A stretch of DNA of 64,000 nucleotides, taken from positions 1 through 64,000 of the forward strand of contig ONKO01000011.1 in NCBI GenBank assembly GCA_900318445.1, read 5' to 3'. Of this stretch, positions 43,597-52,629 are shown piece after piece (position 1 is the first letter of the stretch; each line of letters begins with the position of its first letter). Made by a program: the position numbers and the translations under genes. Origin of the DNA: an uncultured Bacteroidales bacterium (lineage in GTDB: Bacteria > Bacteroidota > Bacteroidia > Bacteroidales > UBA932). The notes beneath the pieces are model-generated. The model saw only the letters and a program-made list of their open reading frames with translations, did not search any database and was not told where the DNA came from.

Positions 43597-44811
43597 TTAG
43601 GCGCCCAGACGCACTTCCAGACGCTTGCGGATCTCCTGCAGGAACTGGAGGGAGGTGAGGCCCTTCGGGGTAATGCCCTCGGAGAGGTTCACCAGGTCCT
43701 TGGTCTCGAGGCCCTCGTTCAGGGTATCGAAGCAGGCAGCCTCCAGCTGGTTGGCGTAGTTGATGAGCTCCGGGAGGTTGTCCATCTCACCTCTCTTACG
43801 GAAAGCACCGCTCCAGGCAAAGATGGTAGCCATGGGGTTGGTGGAAGTCTCTTCGCCCTTGAGGTACTTGTAGTAGTGACGGGTGACGGTGCCGTGGGCG
43901 GCCTCGTACTCGTACTTGCCGTCGGGGCTGACGAGAACAGAAGTCATCATGGCCAGGGAACCGAAGGCGGTGGAGACCATGTCGGACATGACGTCTCCGT
44001 CGTAGTTCTTGCAGGCCCAGATGAAACCACCCTCGGAACGCATCACACGGGCGACGGCGTCATCGATAAGGGTGTAGAAGTACTCGATGCCGGCGGCCTC
44101 GAACTGCTCCTTGTAGTCACGCTCGTAGATTTCCTCGAAGATGGCCTTGAAACGGCCGTCGTACTTCTTGGAGATGGTATCCTTGGTAGCGAACCACAGG
44201 TTCTGCTTCAGGTCCAGTGCGTACTTGAAGCAGGCGTGGGCAAAACTGCTGATGGACTTGTCGGTGTTGTGCATGCCCTCGATCACACCAGGGCCGGCGA
44301 ACTCGTGGATCACTTCCTCAATGCGCTGGCCGGATGCACCTTCAAACACCAGCTTGGCCACACCGGGCTCGGTGGTCTGGATTTCCACGTCGCGGTACAC
44401 GTCACCGTAAGCGTGACGGGCAATGGTGATGGGCTTCTTCCAGAACTTCACGGCAGGGTGGATGGAAGGGATGGTGATAGGTGTACGGAACACGGTACCA
44501 TCCAGCATGGCACGGATGGTGCCGTTCGGGCTCTTCCACATCTGGTGCAGGTTGTACTCGCTCATGCGCTGCACGTTGGGGGTGATGGTCGCGCACTTGA
44601 CGGCAACGCCCAGGCGCTTGGTGGCATTGGCAGAGTCAATGGTCACCTGGTCGGAAGTCTTGTCGCGGTACGGCAGACCCAGGTCGTAGTACTCGGTCTT
44701 GAGGTCTACGAAGGGCAGGATGAGCTCATCCTTGATCATTTTCCAGAGGATTCTGGTCATTTCATCGCCGTCCATCTCTACGAGCGGCGTGGTCATTTTG
44801 ATTTTTTCCAT
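43597..44811 (-). CDS. icd: NADP-dependent isocitrate dehydrogenase
   Basis: 404 residues. This is the eukaryote-type [68 protein letters not shown] (phosphorylation-loop Ser region), [35 protein letters not shown] (metal Asp) and [23 protein letters not shown] (NADP-binding). It oxidises isocitrate to 2-oxoglutarate, supplying glutamate synthesis. It lies five bases after the hydratase gene and closes the citrate operon. Confidence 0.95.
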   Translation of the reverse strand: MEKIKMTTPLVEMDGDEMTRILWKMIKDELILPFVDLKTEYYDLGLPYRDKTSDQVTIDSANATKRLGVAVKCATITPNVQRMSEYNLHQMWKSPNGTIRAMLDGTVFRTPITIPSIHPAVKFWKKPITIARHAYGDVYRDVEIQTTEPGVAKLVFEGASGQRIEEVIHEFAGPGVIEGMHNTDKSISSFAHACFKYALDLKQNLWFATKDTISKKYDGRFKAIFEEIYERDYKEQFEAAGIEYFYTLIDDAVARVMRSEGGFIWACKNYDGDVMSDMVSTAFGSLAMMTSVLVSPDGKYEYEAAHGTVTRHYYKYLKGEETSTNPMATIFAWSGAFRKRGEMDNLPELINYANQLEAACFDTLNEGLETKDLVNLSEGITPKGLTSLQFLQEIRKRLEVRLGA

Positions 44812-44816
44812 GGCTT

Positions 44817-47114
44817 TTATTTGCGGTTTTTGTAATAATTCATGAGGCAGCCGTCGGCAAGAATCTGACGCTCGTCAGCGGTGAGCGGCTTAAAGTACAG
44901 GGTAATGGGCGTGGTGCGGCCGTCGCGGGAAATCACGCGTGCTTCAATTTCCTCGGCGCCGCCCAGGATAGCCTCGCGGATGCCGGGAACAAACACATAG
45001 TCCCCCACCTCGTACTCAAAGGGAGTATCCGGGCCGATGGTAAACGGCACAATACCCCAGTTGATGCAGTTGGAGCGGTAGCGCTTGGTAGCGTACTCGT
45101 AGCAGATGTTGGCGTCTCCGCCCAGCACCTTCTGGCAGGAAGCGGCCTGCTCGCGGGCGCTGCCGTCACCGGGCTTGTTGGCAAAGACGCAGGAGCCGAA
45201 GGAAGTGCTTTCGGCCGATGCACCGGCCACGCTCAGCACACGCTGCAGATCCTCCGTGAGTACTCCGGCGCGGCGGTTGCGGTCGTCCTCCTGGATGCGC
45301 TTGGAGCGGCCCACGTACTCGGGCACGCGGCGGCTCAGGGCAAACTCGGAGAGCTTGAGCGGGTTGGAACGGTAGCTGGACGTCTCGCCGGAAGGGATGA
45401 GTTCGTCGGTGGTGGTCACGGGGTCGTGGATCACGGCAGCCAGCTCCAGCAGCATGTTCTCCTGCATGGCAGGCATTACGGGCCAGTCCTTGATATTGGG
45501 GCCGTAACGCAGTTCTACAGAGAGGTCCGCCTTGCCGTAACCGTTGTAGACGCGCTTCTCGTAGATGCGGCCGTCAAACTGATAAGGCTTGTGGGTGTCT
45601 TCGTATTCGATATCGGTAGCAGCGGTGATGACGCCACCGTTTGCAGCCGTAGCGGCAATGGAACGGGCATCCATCAGGGCCACCATGGAAATCTGTCCCT
45701 GGCCGGGCTTGGAGCCTTCACGGTTGGGGAAGTTGCGGGTGGTGTGGCGGATGGACAGGCCGTTGTTGGACGGCACGTCACCGGCGCCGAAGCAAGGGCC
45801 GCAGAAAGCGGGCTTGATCACTACACCGGCCTCCAGCAGTTCCTCAGCAATGTGGTTACGGGTGGTAGCCAGATACACGGGCGTGCTCTGCGGATAGGCG
45901 CTCATGGTGAAGTAGTCGTTGCCGATGGACTTGCCCTTCAGGATGGTCGCGGCCTCGGAGAGGTTGTCGTAGGTACCGCCGGAGCAGCCGGCAATGATGC
46001 CCTGATCGGCATAGACCTTTCCGTCCTTGATCTTGGACAGAAGATCCGGATGCACTTTCTCGCCAAAGCGCTTGATGGTATCTTCCTCAATGGCTTTCAG
46101 CACTTTCTCCGGATTGGCCTGCAGCTCGTGGATGGTCACGGCGTTGGACGGGTGGTAAGGAAGTGCAATCATGCTCTCCTGAGAGGACAGGTCGATGGTA
46201 ATCATGGCATCGTAGTAAGCCACCTTGCCGGGAGCCAGGGTCTTGTAGGCCTCCGGACGGTTATGCATTTCGAAGTACTCCTTCACCTTCTCGTCGGTAA
46301 TCCAGATGGAAGACAGGCAGGTGGTCTCGGTGGTCATCACGTCAATTCCGTTACGGAAGTCGATGGGAAGGCTGGCCACGCCAGGGCCGGCAAACTCCAG
46401 CACCTTGTTCTTCACGAAACCGCTCTCGAACACGGCCTTCACCAGGGAGATAGCTACATCGTGCGGGCCGATACCATGCTTGGGCTTACCCTCCAGCCAT
46501 ACCAGCACGACCTCGGGAGCATTGATGTCCCAGGTGTTCTTCAGGAGCTGCTTCACCAGCTCGCCGCCGCCTTCGCCTACGCCCATGTTACCAAGGGAAC
46601 CGTAACGCGTGTGCGAGTCGGAGCCCAGGATCATGTTGCCGCAGGCGGTGAGGGCCTCACGGGCATACTGATGGATAACAGCCTGGTTGGCAGGAACATA
46701 AATACCGCCATACTTCTTGGCGGCGCTGAGGCCGAACACGTGGTCGTCCTCATTGATGGTGCCGCCCACTGCGCACAGGGAGTTGTGGCAGTTGGTCATG
46801 GCATACGGCAGCGGGAACTTCTCCAGTCCGCTGGCGCGGGCCGTCTGGATAATGCCCACATACGTGATGTCATGCGACACCATGGCGTCGAAGCGGATGT
46901 GAAGCTCCGCTCCACGAGCTTTATTGAGGGGGCTCTGCCCCCTACTATCCCCCGCGGCCTCCGGCCGTTGGTCGCTCGCGGCACCGACATCATGTGCGCG
47001 CAGAATCTGGTAGGCAATGGTGTTTTCACGGGCCTCATCTTTGCCAAGAGGTCCTTCCGGGGCGATGGTCTTTCCATCGAGGAGATAAACTCCATTCGGA
47101 TTGAGTGTTATCAT
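44817..47114 (-). CDS. Aconitase-superfamily hydratase, probable aconitate hydratase
   Basis: 765 residues. Motifs are [74 protein letters not shown] and [16 protein letters not shown] and CGPC provide the [4Fe-4S] cysteines. It belongs to the YbhJ-like hydratase branch, not to AcnA/AcnB proper. Position directly before icd argues for citrate-isocitrate conversion. Residues about 44-68 ([20 protein letters not shown] region) are an apparent in-frame insertion encoded by a GC-rich repeat at 46911-46985. The start overlaps the CitC-CitG stop by ATGA. Confidence 0.82.
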   Translation of the reverse strand: MITLNPNGVYLLDGKTIAPEGPLGKDEARENTIAYQILRAHDVGAASDQRPEAAGDSRGQSPLNKARGAELHIRFDAMVSHDITYVGIIQTARASGLEKFPLPYAMTNCHNSLCAVGGTINEDDHVFGLSAAKKYGGIYVPANQAVIHQYAREALTACGNMILGSDSHTRYGSLGNMGVGEGGGELVKQLLKNTWDINAPEVVLVWLEGKPKHGIGPHDVAISLVKAVFESGFVKNKVLEFAGPGVASLPIDFRNGIDVMTTETTCLSSIWITDEKVKEYFEMHNRPEAYKTLAPGKVAYYDAMITIDLSSQESMIALPYHPSNAVTIHELQANPEKVLKAIEEDTIKRFGEKVHPDLLSKIKDGKVYADQGIIAGCSGGTYDNLSEAATILKGKSIGNDYFTMSAYPQSTPVYLATTRNHIAEELLEAGVVIKPAFCGPCFGAGDVPSNNGLSIRHTTRNFPNREGSKPGQGQISMVALMDARSIAATAANGGVITAATDIEYEDTHKPYQFDGRIYEKRVYNGYGKADLSVELRYGPNIKDWPVMPAMQENMLLELAAVIHDPVTTTDELIPSGETSSYRSNPLKLSEFALSRRVPEYVGRSKRIQEDDRNRRAGVLTEDLQRVLSVAGASAESTSFGSCVFANKPGDGSAREQAASCQKVLGGDANICYEYATKRYRSNCINWGIVPFTIGPDTPFEYEVGDYVFVPGIREAILGGAEEIEARVISRDGRTTPITLYFKPLTADERQILADGCLMNYYKNRK
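46911..46985. repeat. GC-rich palindromic insertion inside the hydratase gene
   Basis: agggggc (46927-46933), loop tct and gccccct (46937-46943) form a hairpin, and cggcc (46955-46959) with ggccg (46963-46967) a second one. The segment encodes about 25 residues between ILRAHDV and LHIRFD, where I recall related hydratases having only a few. It keeps the frame open. Confidence 0.65.
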
Positions 47115-48883
47115 AGGTTAATATATGAGATAAATATTGTCAATGCAAGCATGTCGGCTGCACCGCCGGGAGAAATCCCCTCCGATGCATAGCGGTTACA
47201 CATTTCCATCAGTTTGTCATTCTGAGCGCAGCGAAGAATCTCATCGGCCTCCCGCTTCACTTCCTGGGCCCTATCGGCCCCAACCCGCTTCACCACGCAA
47301 GTATCATCGAGCGTACTCATAATCCTGAGCAGCGTCTTAAGCTCCCCCGCCCCGCTCCGGTAGTACGGCAGCCAGTCTTCAAACACTTGCCGATACCCAT
47401 CGGCCGCCATTGCCCTCGCCCCGCGTGGAGCTAACTCACTATCTTTCAATTGATAACGCAAAATCGCCTTTGAAATTTCGGCTATGCGTTTTCGCGCAAC
47501 TTCCTCATTATCAACACCTTCCCTCCACGCCCCCAGCGCATTCAGCACAATGCCCATGCAGAAAATAGCCCCGCGGTGCGTATTTACCCCGCCCGTCGCG
47601 GCCAGCATGTCCTTCTCTGCGGCGACACCCAAATCAATAAGCTCGCGGGCCGATGCTGCCTGCGCCAGCCTGGGCCACCAGGGACGAAGCGCATCGATGC
47701 CCGCACGCATGGTGCGATAATCCATATCCCTATGTGCACCCGCCGATTCCGGACACACGAGGCCCGGCTTATGCGGCGTATCGAGTTCCTTACGCAATGC
47801 CTTATCGGCCAGATACGCGAGCAGATACGCGTGCGTGGAGGCCGGGCACAGAGATGCCGCTTCAGGGAAGCAGCCCTTCTCCAGTGCCCGGCGTACGCGG
47901 GAGGCCGATACCACTTCGCCGTGGATTGAGAGCCTCTCAACAAGGGTTGGATTGGTTATTAATTGGTTGTAACGGTTTGTAAGTGCGTCCAGGGGTTCAG
48001 ACCCCACAAAGCGGACCGTGGCGCCCAGCGCCGGAGCAATCCACTTATCAAACAAGTCCACATCCAGCAGCATCTGCGTCTCCGCTGCCGTGGACAGATC
48101 TTTCAGAAAATACGTCGGGAACGTCGCCGCCGATATCACATAGTCCGACCCCTCCAGTACGGTAATACCCTTAGATTCTTCGCTACGCTCAGAATGACAT
48201 TCCTCTCTGCGCGAGGGCGTTGCGATGGCCGAAGGAATTTGGTTTTTCGGGCCCCGCCCCGAAAAATAAATTCCTTCGGCCGCAGGCCCAGCGGAGCCAG
48301 CACAAATCATAGCACGCCTTTCCTCATAAGAAAACATGGACACATCCTCCTTCACAGGAATGACGAACAAGTGATCCACCTGCGAAGCAGCCTGCTGCAG
48401 GAGGTACTGATGCCCCAGGGTGAACGGATTGGCATTCATCACCACAACGCCATTGCGGCCAGGGCGGCGGAAGGAGCGAAGGTAGCTGCAATAGTCTTCG
48501 AGGCCATGTCCCTTTTCCAGCAGAACAGCCAAAGGTGCAGAAGCGAGAAGCCGAAAGCCCAGGCTCTCGAACACCGCCTGGTACTCCGGCTTGGTGAACA
48601 CCTTGAAAGAAGGACGGGCATGGTCGCTCATGATGCGCGACACCAGCGGGACCAGGAGTCCTTCACTGCGCACTTCCGGGGCTACAGCCAGGCATTTGAG
48701 GACATCACCGGCAATGCCGGCACCTGCCACAATGGAGCCAGCGGCATCCTCCATGACATAATAAGAATCAAGCGATTCCATTCGGAGCCCATTGGCCTCG
48801 AGGAACCGCTTTATCTTATCACGGAAGAAGGGAGAGCTCAATGGCACCTCCACTATGTCCTTAGTAATCTCGTATGTATTCAT
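47111..48883 (-). CDS. citCG: CitC-CitG fusion: citrate lyase ligase / triphosphoribosyl-dephospho-CoA synthase
   Basis: 590 residues. Residues 1-130 are the GNAT-like N-terminus of [citrate (pro-3S)-lyase] ligase. VVMNANPFTLGHQYLLQQAA, VKEDVSMFSYEERRAMI, EGSDYVISAATFPTYFLKD and SASRVRRAL form the CitC nucleotidyltransferase domain, which acetylates the lyase ACP. From about residue 365, TPHKPGLVCPESAGAHRDMD, AEKDMLAATGGVNTHRGAIFCMG and EGISPGGAADMLALT are CitG, which makes the prosthetic-group precursor. Two in-frame repeat insertions are present: residues about 199-238 (GIYFSGRGPKNQIPSAIATP then CHSERSEES) and a short one near residue 550 (EILRCAQNDK). Both lie where family members have turns. 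Confidence 0.9.
   Translation of the reverse strand: MNTYEITKDIVEVPLSSPFFRDKIKRFLEANGLRMESLDSYYVMEDAAGSIVAGAGIAGDVLKCLAVAPEVRSEGLLVPLVSRIMSDHARPSFKVFTKPEYQAVFESLGFRLLASAPLAVLLEKGHGLEDYCSYLRSFRRPGRNGVVVMNANPFTLGHQYLLQQAASQVDHLFVIPVKEDVSMFSYEERRAMICAGSAGPAAEGIYFSGRGPKNQIPSAIATPSRREECHSERSEESKGITVLEGSDYVISAATFPTYFLKDLSTAAETQMLLDVDLFDKWIAPALGATVRFVGSEPLDALTNRYNQLITNPTLVERLSIHGEVVSASRVRRALEKGCFPEAASLCPASTHAYLLAYLADKALRKELDTPHKPGLVCPESAGAHRDMDYRTMRAGIDALRPWWPRLAQAASARELIDLGVAAEKDMLAATGGVNTHRGAIFCMGIVLNALGAWREGVDNEEVARKRIAEISKAILRYQLKDSELAPRGARAMAADGYRQVFEDWLPYYRSGAGELKTLLRIMSTLDDTCVVKRVGADRAQEVKREADEILRCAQNDKLMEMCNRYASEGISPGGAADMLALTIFISYINL
47215..47241. repeat. 27-nt module in the citG part
   Basis: tgtcattctgagcgcagcga followed by agaatct. 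It is the same 27-nt module found at 48173, 58534 and 61432, here alone, without the 55-nt palindrome. Read on the - strand it encodes EILRCAQND. Confidence 0.85.
48173..48281. repeat. In-frame palindromic element, copy 1 (in citC part)
   Basis: A 27-nt module (48173-48199) and a 55-nt palindrome (48227-48281). The outer arms ggccgaaggaattt (48227-48240) and aaattccttcggcc (48268-48281) are perfect; the inner arms tttttcggg and cccgaaaaa (48243-48251, 48258-48266) extend the stem to about 23 bp. The adjacent flank gcgttgcgat is shared by all copies. On the - strand it encodes AEGIYFSGRGPKNQIPSAIA. Confidence 0.95.
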
Positions 48884-48976
48884 CCTGCCGCAAGCTTTCC
48901 AATACTCCCGGTTCCGCCTGCTATGGAATTAACGAGTGCGAAGTTACTCAATAAAAACCGATTTCCCAAGAAATAA

Positions 48977-50959
48977 TTACACATTCCGCAGGCGGCCCAG
49001 GAGTTCATCTCCCAAGGCCTCTTTTACGCGAATATGTTCCAGCACAGCAGTCACAAAAGAATTGGACTCGAAGTCTCCGCGGACCTCGGAGAAATCCTTC
49101 TCTTTTACTTCCTGGGAGCCATCGGCCCCGAATCCCGTCTGGGAGGCCAGGTTGAATTCCTTGCGGGCATCCTCGTAGAGCTCGCGGTCCAGGCCGATGA
49201 CCGCCTCTTTCCAGCTCTTTACAATCTGCGCCACCTCAGCAGCCGTAATGGTTTCCAGCGGCATGCCAAAGAAGGTCTCAAACTTGTCGTAGGCCCAGGT
49301 CCACTCGGCGTCGTAATACCCCTCGTGCAGCTTGTGGAAAGCGTCGGAGACGGCCCAGATATCCATTTCCCCGCGCTCCACCCGGTCCAGGATTTCGGAG
49401 ACGGCGTCCCGCGGAACGATGAGGCCGCTCAGGTCGGCCCACTGTCCCTTTCCCACAGCCGAGGTAGGACGCAGCATGGCGCGGATTTCCTCGTCGGAAG
49501 CACCAGCCGGCAGTTTCTCCAGGCGCTTGATGAGGGAATTGCCCAGAAACTTGGTAATGGCCGTCTCGTAGTAACGGATGCCCTTCCGGAGCGCTCCGTT
49601 CCGGATTTTGGTGCTGTGGTAGGAATAGATGTCGGACAGCTCGCCGGAGGAATACAGGAGGTTTTTCAGAAGCTGAATGCCCTTGAACATCTTCTGGATG
49701 GTGTACGGGCTCAGGAGATTGTAGTTGATGCAGTCCAGGCGGTCGGGGTCTTTCCGGGCATCACGCTTGGGCCACTTCTGGGCGTCGCGGACCGTACCCA
49801 CGCTGCGAAGGTTCACGCCCGGCACCAGATAGGTGGTGTTCTGCTGCTCGATCAGGTACGAGAACGGCAGGTTGGACGTGTCGGAATGCGTCACATGGCG
49901 TCCCATCACCAGCGAGAACGCGCCCACGCGGGAAGGCCACAGGATATAGGAGTCGGAGGCCGTCTTGGAGCCGCGTTCCATCACGCCCTGGTGGATGGGG
50001 CCCAGCTTGTACATGTGGTTGCTCTGGTTGGAGCCGGAGCCGGCATTCATGAACGAGAACATGCCGGCAATGAGCAGCGTGCTCTTGTGGTGAGTAACAG
50101 TGAACGGACCGGCGAAGATGGCGCAGGCCTCTCCGTTTTCCTCCTGGCAGTTGCTGAAAAACAGGGAGTCGGAGGCGCTGTAGCCATGGCCCAGGTGGCA
50201 GCACTGTCCAATGAAGCAGCGCTCGACGGACGTATTGTCGCTCACGTGGGAGCCGCTGCAGATGATAAAGTCGTCGGCAATGACTCCGTGCGCAATGGTT
50301 ACGGGAGCCGTCCGGTTGCTGTGCACGGAGCCGTTTCGGAGCCGGCTGGCACCGCTCACCACGGCATAGTCTCCGATGCGCACGCCATTGATGTGGCGCG
50401 TATTGCGGATAGACACACAGTCTCCGATCACGCCCCGCACGCTCTCCTGAGCGGCGGCATAGGCGTCGATATCGGCATTGAGCCGCGCAATGAGCCCGGG
50501 TCTGTGGCGATAGAGGGCCAGGAGGTAGGCGATCTGGGCGCTGAGGCGGTCGTAGATCTTCACCTCGCGGCCGCCGGTCTCATTGAGCACCGACACCTCC
50601 ACGCCGTTACCAAAGCGGCAGGGCCCCTCCGTCACCATGAGGTCCACATTCTCAATGTAAGTGTGCCGGCCGATGTCGTAGTTGGCAATGTAGTTGGAGA
50701 CGTTCTCGATGAGCGAGTCGTCCCCCACCGTCACGTTGTGGAGAGTGGCGTTGCGAAGACCGGAATGCTTCTTTACGCCGCCGGGGAGCTCGAACACTTC
50801 GTTGAAGCTTCCCCACCGCACCGTGCCGGAAAAACGCACGTTGCGGACATACTGGAGCGATTCGGGGTCAGTGATTTCCACGGCGGACCAGTCATCGGCC
50901 CGGCAGTCGCGGGAAAGGAGAAAATCAATCTCTTCGGGGGTCAGTTTTCTGAATTCCAT
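48977..50959 (-). CDS. DUF4954 family protein (left-handed beta-helix-like)
   Basis: 660 residues from ATG 50959. EFRKLTPEEIDFLL opens the family. Residues about 70-330 hold hexapeptide-like turns (NVTVGDDSLIENVSNYIANYDIGRHTYIENV, VIADDFIICSGSHVSDNTSVERCFIGQCC), as in LbH acyltransferases and sugar nucleotidyltransferases, and GPFTVTHHKSTLLIAGMFSFMNAGSG is strongly conserved-looking. No enzyme activity is known to me. It overlaps citX by 35 nt and lies inside the citrate operon, which hints at a link to citrate or acyl metabolism. Confidence 0.8.
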   Translation of the reverse strand: MEFRKLTPEEIDFLLSRDCRADDWSAVEITDPESLQYVRNVRFSGTVRWGSFNEVFELPGGVKKHSGLRNATLHNVTVGDDSLIENVSNYIANYDIGRHTYIENVDLMVTEGPCRFGNGVEVSVLNETGGREVKIYDRLSAQIAYLLALYRHRPGLIARLNADIDAYAAAQESVRGVIGDCVSIRNTRHINGVRIGDYAVVSGASRLRNGSVHSNRTAPVTIAHGVIADDFIICSGSHVSDNTSVERCFIGQCCHLGHGYSASDSLFFSNCQEENGEACAIFAGPFTVTHHKSTLLIAGMFSFMNAGSGSNQSNHMYKLGPIHQGVMERGSKTASDSYILWPSRVGAFSLVMGRHVTHSDTSNLPFSYLIEQQNTTYLVPGVNLRSVGTVRDAQKWPKRDARKDPDRLDCINYNLLSPYTIQKMFKGIQLLKNLLYSSGELSDIYSYHSTKIRNGALRKGIRYYETAITKFLGNSLIKRLEKLPAGASDEEIRAMLRPTSAVGKGQWADLSGLIVPRDAVSEILDRVERGEMDIWAVSDAFHKLHEGYYDAEWTWAYDKFETFFGMPLETITAAEVAQIVKSWKEAVIGLDRELYEDARKEFNLASQTGFGADGSQEVKEKDFSEVRGDFESNSFVTAVLEHIRVKEALGDELLGRLRNV

Positions 50960-51446
50960 AAATATACTTGCTAACGATTTCTTCGATTTTTGAAAGGAGT
51001 TCCTCCCGGGTATGGGACTTTGCCCGCATGCAGTAGCGCACTTCGTTGCCGCAGAGGAGGCATCGGCGAGGCGCCAGGCCGATGTCGGCCCGCGAGACAG
51101 GTCCCTCCGCCCCCACGACATCAATGTCCATGAGCCGTCCCAGCGGGTGCGTCTCCTCCAGCTCGCAGGTGATGCGCTTGGCGTCCCGCGGCGGCATCGG
51201 GAGCGGGAGATAAGCCTCGTACCCCGTGGGAAGGTCCCGTTCGGTGAGCAGCGCGTGGGGGAATCTCGCGCGGAGGGCATCGGCCCCGGCTTTCCCGATG
51301 GCAAGGGAGGTGGCGTTCCGCTTGACGGGCCCCGGCAGCTGCACGGTGAGGCACACGATGCAGCAGCCCGGATTCTCATCCAGCATCTTCCGCTGGAGGG
51401 CGGCACGCGCATCACGACTGGCAAGGAGTTGTTCTAAGCTTATCAT
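50925..51446 (-). CDS. citX: CitX, apo-citrate lyase phosphoribosyl-dephospho-CoA transferase
   Basis: 173 residues from ATG 51446. ISLEQLLASRDARAALQRKML, TVQLPGPVKRN, ELEETHPLGRLMDIDVV and APRRCLLCGNEVRYCMRAKSHT match CitX from enterobacteria (ELEHSHPLGRLWDIDV, PPRRCLLC). CitX attaches the prosthetic group to the citrate lyase ACP. It is the first gene of the operon. A -7 box, TAATTTTG (- strand, 51453-51460), ends 6 nt before the ATG, so the transcript is almost leaderless; an upstream TTG would lie within the box. Confidence 0.9.
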   Translation of the reverse strand: MISLEQLLASRDARAALQRKMLDENPGCCIVCLTVQLPGPVKRNATSLAIGKAGADALRARFPHALLTERDLPTGYEAYLPLPMPPRDAKRITCELEETHPLGRLMDIDVVGAEGPVSRADIGLAPRRCLLCGNEVRYCMRAKSHTREELLSKIEEIVSKYIYGIQKTDPRRD

Positions 51447-51452
51447 ATCCTG

Positions 51453-51481
51453 CAAAATTAAAAAAAATCTTTATAACTTTG
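51453..51481. promoter_or_regulatory. Compact divergent promoter, citX / kdsC
   Basis: Outward-facing -7 boxes: TAATTTTG on the - strand (51453-51460) and TAACTTTG on the + strand (51474-51481), 13 nt apart. Confidence 0.6.
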
Positions 51482-51506
51482 CACGCGCAAAACGCAATCG
51501 CATCCC

Positions 51507-52028
51507 ATGGACCTTACCCAGATCAAAGCTTTCGCATTCGACATAGATGGCGTCGCCACCGACGGCGGCGTCCAGTGCACCACGGACGGAGACCTCCTCC
51601 GCACCTACGACGCCAAAGACGGATTCGCCATCAGAATGGCTTCCATGAACGGTTTTCCCATCGCCGTCATCACGGGCGGCAGCTCGGAAACCATCCGTAA
51701 ACGCATGATCGTGAGCGGTGTCAAACCCGAAGACGTGTTCCTGCACTGCCGCGACAAACGCATCGAATTCGGCCTCTTCTGCGAACGCTACCACCTGGAC
51801 CCGAAGGATGTCATGTACTTTGGAGACGACGTCCCGGATCTGGACCTCATCAAGGCCGCCGGCTGCGGCGTATGCCCCGCCGACGCCGTAGACGAAGTCA
51901 AGGAAGCCGCCGACTGGACCACCACCCACCCCGGTGGCAAGGGCTGCCTCCGCGAGGGCATTGAAACCACCCTTCGCGCACAGAACCGCTGGATCTTCAA
52001 CCCCACCCTTTACAAGGAAAAATTCTAG
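51507..52028 (+). CDS. kdsC: KDO-8-phosphate phosphatase (HAD)
   Basis: 173 residues. HAD motif I FDIDGVATDGG, motif II AVITGGSS, and motif III/IV VMYFGDDVPDLDLI. It is a capless KdsC/YrbI type that dephosphorylates KDO-8-P in lipopolysaccharide core synthesis. Maf follows after 4 nt. No kdsA or kdsD is nearby. Confidence 0.9.
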   Translation: MDLTQIKAFAFDIDGVATDGGVQCTTDGDLLRTYDAKDGFAIRMASMNGFPIAVITGGSSETIRKRMIVSGVKPEDVFLHCRDKRIEFGLFCERYHLDPKDVMYFGDDVPDLDLIKAAGCGVCPADAVDEVKEAADWTTTHPGGKGCLREGIETTLRAQNRWIFNPTLYKEKF

Positions 52029-52032
52029 GCCG

Positions 52033-52629
52033 ATGGATCTTCGGGGAAAACACATCATCCTGGGCAGCGCCTCCCCCCGACGGAAGGAGCTCCTGAGCGG
52101 CCTCGACATCAATTTCGAGGTAGACACGCAAAACAGCTTCGAAGAGCGGTTCGGCCCCGAAACGCCCTACGACCAGGTGCCGCTTCTGATGGCACAGGGC
52201 AAGTCGCACGGCTTCCATCGGCCCCTGAAGGAAAACGAAATCCTCATCACCGCCGACACCATGGTCATCCTGCCGGCCTCCGACACCCGTCCCGGGGAAA
52301 TCCTGGGAAAGCCCAAAGACCGTGAGGACGCCTGCCGCATGCTGCGGGATCTCTCCGGCCGCAACCACCATGTGACTACGGCCGTTACCATCCGGGACGC
52401 CCGCAACGAGAGCTCTTTCTCCGTTACCACACAGGTGTGGTTCAAGGCGCTAAGCCAGGAAGAGATTGACTATTACGTGGATACTTACAAGCCCTTTGAC
52501 AAGGCCGGCGCCTATGCCATCCAGGAATGGATCGGGCACATTGGCATCACCCGCATAGAGGGTTCCTATTTCAATGTAGTGGGATTTCCCGTCCAGCGCG
52601 TGTACGAAGCCCTGCAGCGCTTTCTTTAG
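52033..52629 (+). CDS. maf: Maf-family nucleotide pyrophosphatase
   Basis: 198 residues from ATG 52033. IILGSASPRRKELLSGL (Maf N-terminal motif SxSPRR), ITADTMVIL (catalytic Asp), LGKPKDREDACRMLRDLSGRNHHV and FDKAGAYAIQEW are diagnostic. Maf proteins hydrolyse non-canonical or methylated nucleoside triphosphates. An upstream in-frame ATG lies within kdsC and is rejected. The stop overlaps the convergent ThrE-like gene by 4 nt. Confidence 0.92.
   Translation: MDLRGKHIILGSASPRRKELLSGLDINFEVDTQNSFEERFGPETPYDQVPLLMAQGKSHGFHRPLKENEILITADTMVILPASDTRPGEILGKPKDREDACRMLRDLSGRNHHVTTAVTIRDARNESSFSVTTQVWFKALSQEEIDYYVDTYKPFDKAGAYAIQEWIGHIGITRIEGSYFNVVGFPVQRVYEALQRFL

Noticed and set aside
45426-47192. 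588-residue + strand frame opposite the hydratase
   Set aside because: His/Gly/Val-rich shadow frame; the - strand hydratase has complete iron-sulfur and substrate motifs.
49034-50974. 646-residue + strand frame opposite DUF4954
   Set aside because: Same shadow pattern; the - strand protein matches the DUF4954 family from its start.
50957-51424. Longer DUF4954 frame beginning at 51424
   Set aside because: The extra 155 residues are the out-of-frame translation of citX; the natural start is ATG 50959.
43597-51446. Citrate lyase structural genes citD, citE, citF
   Set aside because: No protein here has their motifs; the hydratase and IDH are clearly different enzymes.
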